Positions 57,480 through 64,000 of a DNA stretch of 64,000 nucleotides are shown piece after piece. The notes below the pieces were generated by a model. The model saw only the letters and a program-made list of their open reading frames with translations, did no database searches and had not been told where the DNA came from. The stretch is taken from contig JALUXX010000053.1 of assembly GCA_027013145.1 (NCBI GenBank), forward strand, positions 103,064-167,063, read 5' to 3'. Every line of letters begins with the position of its first letter. Within the stretch, counting starts at the first letter, position 1. Both the position numbers and the translations under genes were made by a program. The DNA is from Gammaproteobacteria bacterium. GTDB taxonomy: Bacteria; Pseudomonadota; Gammaproteobacteria; 21-64-14.

Positions 57480-59321
57480 TCAGTGAACCGACCAGATATT
57501 CTGGTTGTGATGAAGGGGGTCGAACTGATACAGCCTGAGCCGCAGGGACGGTTCGTAATTGAAGGTGATATAGACGTCGTGCTCCGCAAGCATCTCCCCC
57601 GACGGCAACTCATGCGCCGCGCGCGGCATCCGATCGGGCCAGTCCTTGCCTTCCGGATCCAGCTTGTCCTCCCAGATCTCTTTGACTTTCTCGATCTCTG
57701 CCATATTCACCTTCGGCCGGTGACGCGCCGCCTCCATGCGCACCTCCGCCGCCTCCGGAATCTCCGCGTCTGGCGGGGGAACCGCGGCAGGAACCAGCAC
57801 CGGCGCCGGGCTCTGTACCGTCCAATAGGCGCGACCGAATGTGAACCACGGACCATCGCCACCGACAGGGATCGTGTTCTGGTAGGTGTTCTCCCAGCCC
57901 CGCATCCCGCCGAAGTCCACCGGAAGGTAGGCATGCGGGAAGTAATCGCCGTTAATAAGGTGCACGTGAAGCTTGAAACCCCGCACGTGCCACTTATCGA
58001 GCAACGGGTGGTGCAACGTCCGCGACCATCCCTTGACGTGCCCGTAGATGGTGTTGTTGACGTAGAAGAGCGTGATACCCGCGCTCGGGTCCGCCTTTAC
58101 TCCATCCGGGAGCTGACTGCGGTTCTGCCACTGGTGAAACGCCCTTTCGGCCTCCCGCATGACCGGCGGGTTGTACCCGGTCTCCTGCAATGTCCTGAAC
58201 GCCCTCCACATGCGTTTGGCAGGAGACAGGTCGCCGATCATCGCGATCGCGGCGAGCTTGGACGCCTCGTCCTTACGCGGATCCGTTCCGAACGTATCCG
58301 TTTCCCATTGGGGCAGCGTGCGACCCATCGCGACCTTGCGCGCGTTCTCCATGACCTCGACGCGGCCGGGATGCCGTCTCCAGCCCCAGGTGTAGGTCAG
58401 GTTCCAGAATCTCCCGGGCGGCTGTCGAATAACAAAGGTCGTACGTGTCCCGTCCCGAATCGGGAAAAACGTCGCGTCGAACATCACGTCCGGAACCGCC
58501 TTGCCGAGCACATCCGGATCGTCGAAAAACACCTGCGCCGGAGAAAAATCGTCGTTCCCACGGTGCAGGGCATCAATGACGTAGGTAACCGTGTACGGGA
58601 CCTCCAGTACCGCGGACGGGTCGATAAACGCCGTATCCGACTCGATATGCTGCCCGAACCAGATCTGGTGAACGGTAACGTTCCCGCCGATCACCTTGCC
58701 GTTGGCGTCGTAGGTCGGAATGACCTTTTTAACCTCACTACCTGCGAGATAGTGAAGCATCGGAATTCCGCTGTAGACTCGATCGGGAATCGGATTGCCC
58801 TCCAGAATATCTATTCCACGCTGCAGATCGGCATAGTTGAAGCTCGACCGGGAATACCCGTAGCCTGCGTGGCGCGGATTATCGCTGTTGTAGAGCGGTT
58901 TCTTGTGCCAGGACTTGAATATCGCCGCCAAATCATCCGCCGGAGACGCGGGATTGATCGACTCCACTACCGGATCGGCGTGGAGGTTGTACGGATGTTC
59001 CGGAGTCGATGTCAAGGTATTCGGAATCGGGACCCCGTTCGCCGCCTTGACGTTGGCATAAACGGTCGGCAGAAGGTTCGTGGGATTCACCCATGGATCC
59101 GACTCCGGGAAGTTGCTGGTCGGAGTTGAGATATAGGTCGTGCTGCCGTCGGCCGAGGTTGTCATGGTCCAGGCCGATTTCGGCGGGACCGGCTGCGGAA
59201 GACGGTCCGCCGGCGGCGGGGGCGGCGGGGGGGACGCCTGCGCCGCGGTGATTCCTGTCGTCGCGGCGATGATTGCACCTATAATGCCATAGATCAGCGG
59301 GCGCTGCCGATATGAATTCAT
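57480..59321 (-). CDS. Large exported protein of unknown function
   Basis: The 613-residue protein begins with a signal peptide (YGIIGAIIAATTGITAAQAS), a Pro-rich linker (PPPPPPPADRLPQPVPP) and a long, strand-rich body without recognised family. Noticeable segments are YNSDNPRHAGYGYSRSSFNY, IWFGQHIESDTAF and HLINGDYFPHAYLPVDFGG, with many Tyr, Trp and His. There is one Cys at most, so heme or disulfide roles are unlikely. His-rich loops could bind copper. ATG 59321 is preferred over GTG 59330. It lies between two SCO-like genes. Confidence 0.75.
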   Translation of the reverse strand: MNSYRQRPLIYGIIGAIIAATTGITAAQASPPPPPPPADRLPQPVPPKSAWTMTTSADGSTTYISTPTSNFPESDPWVNPTNLLPTVYANVKAANGVPIPNTLTSTPEHPYNLHADPVVESINPASPADDLAAIFKSWHKKPLYNSDNPRHAGYGYSRSSFNYADLQRGIDILEGNPIPDRVYSGIPMLHYLAGSEVKKVIPTYDANGKVIGGNVTVHQIWFGQHIESDTAFIDPSAVLEVPYTVTYVIDALHRGNDDFSPAQVFFDDPDVLGKAVPDVMFDATFFPIRDGTRTTFVIRQPPGRFWNLTYTWGWRRHPGRVEVMENARKVAMGRTLPQWETDTFGTDPRKDEASKLAAIAMIGDLSPAKRMWRAFRTLQETGYNPPVMREAERAFHQWQNRSQLPDGVKADPSAGITLFYVNNTIYGHVKGWSRTLHHPLLDKWHVRGFKLHVHLINGDYFPHAYLPVDFGGMRGWENTYQNTIPVGGDGPWFTFGRAYWTVQSPAPVLVPAAVPPPDAEIPEAAEVRMEAARHRPKVNMAEIEKVKEIWEDKLDPEGKDWPDRMPRAAHELPSGEMLAEHDVYITFNYEPSLRLRLYQFDPLHHNQNIWSVH

Positions 59322-59375
59322 CTTGATCACCTGCTCTTTCGGTTGGGCTCGGGCGGTTGGACTCGGGTCGCCTTG

Positions 59376-60077
59376 TCAGCCGACGCGGTGGTTGAACGGG
59401 AGGCCGGCTTCGTCGAGTTTGCGCGGCCCTGCACGCCGCATCTCCCCGTCGGAACGTCCGCCCGGCAGAATCGAACGGATTCTAAGTACCGCGTCGTCCG
59501 CCGCGATCGAAGACGGGAACAGGCCCCATAGTCCCACCGGCTCGTTGCCGTAGTGCATCGCGTCCAGGCGCGTGTGCGGATCGGGCTTGCGATGATGACG
59601 ATAAAGACGCATCGCCAGCACCGCGCCCTCTTCCTCCGAAAGCACGCGCACGAACTGCCAACCATGATCCGGAACCCCCATCTTGCGCGCGAACGCGCGC
59701 AACCTGGCCGGGGTGTCCCGGACCGCGTCGCTGGTAATGGAGATAAACTGCACGTCCTTACCGAAGCGCGGCCCGAGCTTCTTCGCGATTTCCACCAGCT
59801 TCGCCGTAATGGGGAACCTCGCCTCGTTATCGATAGCCATGTAGTTGAGCACGACCGCCTTTCCGCGGATCAGATCCGCGTAGAGGTGCAGTCGCTTGCC
59901 GTCCATGGTCTCGACCATCGCCTCCGGGAGCTGCGCGCGTCCGTAGAGCTTGGCGCGCGTAAGCTTCGCCCCCTTCTTCGCGGTCGAACCCTGTTGAACC
60001 GCGCCTACCGCCGCCGTCGCCGCGAGCCCCGCCGCGGCACCGGATACACCTTTCAGGAACTTTCGCCGATCGTTCAT
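59376..60077 (-). CDS. SCO-like Tat-exported protein lacking the copper Cys pair
   Basis: The 233-residue protein has a Tat signal (NDRRKFLKGVSGAAAG) and a SCO/thioredoxin-like fold: DLIRGKAVVLNYMAIDNEARFPITAKLVEIAKKLG, then DVQFISITSDAVRDTPARLRAFARKMG. Where SCO proteins have CxxxC the sequence is AIDNEARFP, with no Cys. A redox or Cu role through Cys is therefore excluded. A His-rich loop (YRHHRKPDPH) could bind metal. It lies 54 bases downstream of the multicopper oxidase gene, probably in one operon. Confidence 0.8.
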   Translation of the reverse strand: MNDRRKFLKGVSGAAAGLAATAAVGAVQQGSTAKKGAKLTRAKLYGRAQLPEAMVETMDGKRLHLYADLIRGKAVVLNYMAIDNEARFPITAKLVEIAKKLGPRFGKDVQFISITSDAVRDTPARLRAFARKMGVPDHGWQFVRVLSEEEGAVLAMRLYRHHRKPDPHTRLDAMHYGNEPVGLWGLFPSSIAADDAVLRIRSILPGGRSDGEMRRAGPRKLDEAGLPFNHRVG

Positions 60078-60131
60078 TCCTTCCCCCGCATCAGTCCAGA
60101 CGTATGGGTCGCACTTTGCCGTGTAGTCCGC

Positions 60132-61877
60132 CTAGAAGCCCGTACCCGGTTCGACGATATCCCACCGGATCATCATGGCGTGATCTTCGTGGACCACGTT
60201 GTGGCAGTGCATGACGTACTTGCCGAAGAAGTCGCGCCACCGCCCGAAGAACTTCACCTCGTCTCCGGGACCCAGTTGCACCACGTCCTTCCGGCCCCAT
60301 TTCATCGATCCCGGGGGCACCGGCTTGCCGTTGACCTCGATGATCTGGAATTCCTCAAAATGGGTATGGATCGGATGCCCCCAGGCATCGCCGTCGTTGC
60401 GCAGCGTCCAGATCTCCGCGGTCCCCTGCTCGATCGCCGCATCGATTCGGTTCGGATCCATCAACCGTCCGTTGATCGTGAACAGCCCGTTGGTGTAGTC
60501 GAATACAAACAACCGCTCGCGCTTGACCTCGCTGAGGTCGATTTTCGGCCGCTCGATCATCCGGTCCGGGATACGGCTTGGATCCTCCACCCGGCCTCCG
60601 ACCACGTCGAAGCGCATCAGCAGGTTGGTCGGGTCGAGATAGCGCCCCGTCGCTCCCGCGCCGTCATCGCGCTCCTCCAGGCGGTTGGTCAGATAGATCT
60701 GATCCCCCTCCCGATACTTCGAGAAGTCGACGATGATGTCGTAGCGGTTTGCCGGCCAGATATCGAAGTAGTCCTTGGTTTCGATCGGGTGCGGCAGAAG
60801 GTTCCCGTCGTTCGAGATGATGTAGACGGTCTCCGGCGTCTTTCCGTCCTTGGTGAACGCCAGGGAGTAGAAGCGCGACGGCCCTCCGTTCAGGAGCCGG
60901 AGGCGGTACTTGCGGCGCTCCACCTTGAAATACGGCTGGATGATCCGGTTGACGGTAAAACGGTCGCCGATCATGCCGTTCACGGTATAGAACGGGTTGG
61001 GACCGTAGCCGCCGTGCCCGGCCTCGCCCGACGTTGTCGGATGGGAGCCGACGAAATCCCAAACGACCTGTCCGTCCTGATCGAACTGAACGTCGTGAAG
61101 GATCAGCGGAACGTCGTACTTCCCGCTCGGAAGCCGGAACGCCTGCGGATTGCGATCGTTCTCGTTGTTCGAGTCGCGGTCGTCGAAGGCAAGGAAGAAC
61201 CCGGAGAACCCGGCGTACACGTTGGTCGCCGTGAAGTCGAGGCGGTGATCGTGATACCACAGCGTACTCATCACCTCGGTCGGATCGAAGCCGGCGGGGA
61301 AACTCGGGTAATGATGGTCCCAATACTCGCCGGGATCGGCGAAATCCGCCGGGAAGCCGTCGCTCTCCGAGGCCTGGTGCCCGTTATGGGTGTGGATGGA
61401 GAACGAAGGCAAGGCCCACGCCACCTTCCCCATTCCGACCGGCGGCAGCCGATTCAGGCGACGCACGAACAGCGGTTCCCCGTAGTTGGTGATGAACGTC
61501 TGGCCCGGAGTGATGCCGTCGAATCCGTAGGACCAGGACCCGCGGTTGTACGGCGGATCGACGTGGTACGCCCACAGGATCTCCTGAAGGGTCTGAATAT
61601 AGAACTTTTTCGGCTCGAACTCGTGGAAGCGCTGGTGGCGCGCCGGATCGGGCGGGGGATTCAACGCACTGCGCGGAACAGGCTTGGCGTTGGGCATCCG
61701 GAACAGCGGCGTGGTGAACGGCCGCACCGGCGGGCTCGGGTTGTCGACCCAGGACGGTGTGTACCCGTCCGGAAAGACCAGCCCGCTCTGCGGGATCATC
61801 TGCCCGGCCGCAGATTTCGTCAACAGCGCGGCACCCGCAGCCGCCCCGAGCTTCAACGTATCCCGTCTACTGACCAT
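60132..61877 (-). CDS. Tat-exported multicopper oxidase
   Basis: The 581-residue enzyme has a Tat signal (SRRDTLKLGAAAG). The copper motifs are present: HTHN (in place of the usual HWHG), WYHDHR, HPIHTH and HCHNVVHEDHAMM. It resembles the CotA or bilirubin-oxidase group rather than CopA. It lacks the Met-rich copper-resistance insert. Substrates of such enzymes include phenols, Mn(II) and Fe(II); the one here is unknown. It is the first gene of the minus-strand cluster and follows the AT-rich control region. Confidence 0.92.
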   Translation of the reverse strand: MVSRRDTLKLGAAAGAALLTKSAAGQMIPQSGLVFPDGYTPSWVDNPSPPVRPFTTPLFRMPNAKPVPRSALNPPPDPARHQRFHEFEPKKFYIQTLQEILWAYHVDPPYNRGSWSYGFDGITPGQTFITNYGEPLFVRRLNRLPPVGMGKVAWALPSFSIHTHNGHQASESDGFPADFADPGEYWDHHYPSFPAGFDPTEVMSTLWYHDHRLDFTATNVYAGFSGFFLAFDDRDSNNENDRNPQAFRLPSGKYDVPLILHDVQFDQDGQVVWDFVGSHPTTSGEAGHGGYGPNPFYTVNGMIGDRFTVNRIIQPYFKVERRKYRLRLLNGGPSRFYSLAFTKDGKTPETVYIISNDGNLLPHPIETKDYFDIWPANRYDIIVDFSKYREGDQIYLTNRLEERDDGAGATGRYLDPTNLLMRFDVVGGRVEDPSRIPDRMIERPKIDLSEVKRERLFVFDYTNGLFTINGRLMDPNRIDAAIEQGTAEIWTLRNDGDAWGHPIHTHFEEFQIIEVNGKPVPPGSMKWGRKDVVQLGPGDEVKFFGRWRDFFGKYVMHCHNVVHEDHAMMIRWDIVEPGTGF

Positions 61878-62753
61878 GTTCAGGCTCCCGTTCGGTTAAA
61901 GTTCGCCAAGTAAGTGCCCTATCCGTTCCGCGCACGCCCACACGCCTCGCGCGGACACGGCGCAACCCATCGGCTTTGAAAATAGGACCCCCCGAAAGCG
62001 AGGTGCTCTCAGAACCCCTTGTACAACTGTTCGCTCAAGTTACGGCCAACAGGATTCGGGCGTCGCAGCGTTCCGCTCGGCAGGACAGACGACATCCCCT
62101 TCTCCATCCGCCATCGCCGCAGTGCGCGATACGTGTCGCGAACTCAAGACGTCCCAACCCCCCATCTCCGTTCGAATCGCGTTATATAAGTATTCAATTG
62201 TTTCTTTGATACTCAATTCGTTAGCGAGACTCGCTGAACGAACGCTTGCTATTCAACCCGGCATACCACGCCGCGTAAAGTAACATCGTCACACTGTCTC
62301 TCTATTCCCTTTCCGTGCTCGAAGGCGTTACACTCGCCACGGCGACCGGCCCGCGACCTCGACAGAGAGCCGGCGCAACGACTCGCGGAACACACGTGCT
62401 TCGCGTCCTCGTAACCCCGTGGGGGGGCATAAACCTCGGTGGGCTTCGCAGGACCGCTGCGGGCCGTCAGACAGGGGGATCCGGGAATTTCGGGCCGGCG
62501 GCGTCCGGCGTCGCGATGATCCGCGGCACACAATCACCGTTCGCTTCCGCGGCTCGGCCGTATTCCGGCATCCCTATCTGGTGCGGCACGAGCGGGCCCG
62601 TCGCCTACCGTCGGTGAGCGCGCGCAGGCCGTCGATTCCTGACGGACGAGAGCTTGCGTCCCGCGGCGCCGGAGAACGCCCGATCCAGCGGCGGGCGTCG
62701 CATCGTGCCCGCGCGCCGCATACGAACGAAAATAAACGCAGGGCGATCCGTAA
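61878..62753. other. Long control region between the multicopper oxidase and Crp/Fnr genes
   Basis: About 875 bases without a convincing gene. An AT-rich island near 62170-62230 (TTATATAAGTATTCAATTG and TTGATACTCAATTCG) stands out from the surroundings and could hold divergent promoters and regulator sites. The rest has only shadow frames. No dyad with MerR spacing was found. Confidence 0.5.
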
Positions 62754-63446
62754 ATGGACGAACCATCGCAATCAATACCGGAATCCGCGTGGATTTCCCA
62801 CTTCCCAGAACTCGGCACGGTCGCGGAACCCGAATGGTCCTCCCTGGTGCAGCATACCCGCACCCAGTCGCTCTCGCGCGGCACCGTTCTCTTCTCCCCG
62901 GGGTTCCCCTGCAGGAACGTCATCCTCTTGCTGTCGGGGACCGTTCGCATCGTCATGCACGGAGAGACTGGCCGGGAAATACTGCTCCACCGCGTCACCG
63001 CGGCCGACCTGATCATCATCACCATACCCGAACTGTTTTCGGAGCTTTCGGATCTCGCCGAAGGGATTGCGGAATCGGATGTGCGGGTCGGACTGGTTCC
63101 GTTTCAGCCCTTCGCCGACGCCATCGGCGCATGCCCCGCCTTCCGCCATTTCGTATTCTCTAGAATCGCCAGCCGCCTCGGCTCGGTCATGTCCCTCCTC
63201 GACCGCATCGCCTTCCTCCGACTCGACGTCCGATTGGCCGAGCTGCTCCTTCGAGCCGTGGACCAAACCGGGAACCGGACCCTGCGAACGACGCACCATG
63301 ATCTCGCGGTCGAACTGTGGTCCAGCCGTGAAAGCGTCAGCCGCCTTTTGAAGGACTTCGAGCGCAACGGCTGGGTGCGCCTGGACCGCGGGCGCGTCGA
63401 GATCGTTGCAATGGACGAGCTGAGTCGGATTGCCCGTATAGGATGA
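62754..63446 (+). CDS. Second Crp/Fnr-family regulator, divergent from the oxidase cluster
   Basis: The 230-residue protein has the cyclic-nucleotide-binding fold (LLSGTVRIVMHGETGREILLHRV) and a C-terminal winged helix (THHDLAVELWSSRESVSRLLKDFERNGWVRLDRGRVEIV). It is paralogous to the regulator at 4326, but the GEVCVL segment is replaced by ADLIIITI, so the Cys is lost. Its position suggests control of the divergent oxidase operon. The ribosome-binding site is weak (AGGGCG). Confidence 0.88.
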   Translation: MDEPSQSIPESAWISHFPELGTVAEPEWSSLVQHTRTQSLSRGTVLFSPGFPCRNVILLLSGTVRIVMHGETGREILLHRVTAADLIIITIPELFSELSDLAEGIAESDVRVGLVPFQPFADAIGACPAFRHFVFSRIASRLGSVMSLLDRIAFLRLDVRLAELLLRAVDQTGNRTLRTTHHDLAVELWSSRESVSRLLKDFERNGWVRLDRGRVEIVAMDELSRIARIG

Positions 63447-63593
63447 GACGATCCCGGCCAGGCGCCGTTGCCCAAACGACGCGGAACCGCACCGGATTGT
63501 TACACGCAGATCTCCAGCCGCGAGGCCCGAATCGCGCCCGATGTTCGACCAACGCGGCCGCACCCGGCCGGGCTAAAACCGCGCCGCCGGACC

Positions 63594-64000
63594 TCACCCG
63601 GCCGACGTCAGTCTCGCGTAATGGTCCGCCAGAAGGAATGCGAACAGCAGTGTCAGGTAAACAATCGAATAGCCGAAGGTGCGCATAGCCTGTCGGTCGT
63701 GCTTCGTCCACAGCAGGCAGAACGCCAGGACCAAGAAGAGAATATCCAGGCCGAGCACCCCCGAGAGGTAAAGCCACCCGCTCATCCCCGTCGCGAACGG
63801 AAGAAGGCTGGTCGCGATCAACAGCAGCGTATAAACCAGTATGTGCTCGCAGGTAAAGTCGACCCCGTGCGCGACCGGCAGCATCGGCACGTCGACCTTG
63901 GCATACTCCTCGCGCCGCGCGATCGCCAGCGCCCAGAAGTGCGGCGGCGTCCAGGTGAAGATGATCAAAAACAGAAGCAGCGCGTTGGGATCCAGGTGCC
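63594..64000 (-). CDS. ctaB: Protoheme IX farnesyltransferase (heme O synthase), C-terminal part
   Basis: The frame is open to the right edge and the N-terminus lies outside. The visible 135 residues have the conserved IFTWTPPHFWALAIARREEYAKVDVPMLPV segment and the following three or four helices. The enzyme converts heme B to heme O for cytochrome oxidase. It fits the oxidase assembly theme of the window. Confidence 0.95.
   Translation of the reverse strand, partial: HLDPNALLLFLIIFTWTPPHFWALAIARREEYAKVDVPMLPVAHGVDFTCEHILVYTLLLIATSLLPFATGMSGWLYLSGVLGLDILFLVLAFCLLWTKHDRQAMRTFGYSIVYLTLLFAFLLADHYARLTSAG

Noticed and set aside
62185..62220. Fnr box near TTGATACTCAATTC
   Set aside because: Only the left half fits TTGAT-N4-ATCAA. 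The right half has too many mismatches.

Overview
This 64 kb window is high-GC chromosomal DNA, apparently from a metal-exposed, probably chemolithotrophic gammaproteobacterium. Supporting signs are the P. aeruginosa-like NrdA with two N-terminal cone regions, a HiPIP, two exported DsrE proteins, several cytochrome-oxidase assembly factors, and complete copper, mercury and arsenic resistance sets. The taxonomic inference is tentative, because no rRNA or tRNA gene is visible.

Layout. 0-5 kb: 3' end of an RND pump, then an OprD-type porin, an AmiS/UreI-like channel, a 27-aa membrane peptide and a Crp/Fnr regulator. 5-8.4 kb: metE and divergent metR. 8.4-12.8 kb: a cobalamin riboswitch ahead of class I nrdAB. 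12.9-16.4 kb: PDC-sensor protein, Uup-type ABC-F protein, DUF423 protein. 16.4-18.3 kb: SCO1, PCuAC and CtaG, for copper delivery to cytochrome oxidase. 18.5-20.3 kb: MerR regulator, thioredoxin-like protein and a YraQ/ArsP-type permease. 20.5-23.7 kb: a Cys/Met-rich exported peptide with CopA and CopB. 24-28.7 kb: DoxX-like duplicated membrane protein, K+ channel with RCK domains, exported DsrE, NHL protein.

27.7-36.7 kb is the most unusual part. A heavy-metal P1B ATPase with an in-frame tandem duplication of its HMA-TM-TM unit lies among three pairs of genes, each an outer-membrane beta-barrel plus an exported HMA protein with a CxxCAYG motif. Four near-identical MerR/ZntR-type promoters (TTGCMT, 19-bp spacer holding CTGGA-N6-TCCAG, TAnnnT) precede the ATPase and all three modules. 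This looks like one regulon that moves a metal across both membranes.

36.8-42 kb: FmdB-like protein, CcdA, glutaredoxin, CopZ, Cu-ATPase and a MerR regulator with its operator. 42.4-47.7 kb: mercury cluster (DUF302 protein, merR, HiPIP with a Met-rich insert, merT, merP, merA, a MerC/MerF-type transporter fused to a bufferin-like Cys domain, and divergent merB with its own mer-type operator). 48.2-50.7 kb: arsR, arsI, arsC, acr3. 50.8-53.4 kb: cardiolipin-synthase-like PLD and a YihY protein. 53.5-61.9 kb: a minus-strand cluster of exported DsrE, 2OG-Fe(II) oxygenase, cytochrome c/receptor fusion, SCO, a large unknown exported protein, a Cys-less SCO-like Tat protein and a Tat multicopper oxidase. 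A second Crp/Fnr regulator is divergent from it. The window ends inside ctaB.

Two dispersed repeat families fill many intergenic gaps. They include a 115-bp tandem array near 37.2-37.5 kb.
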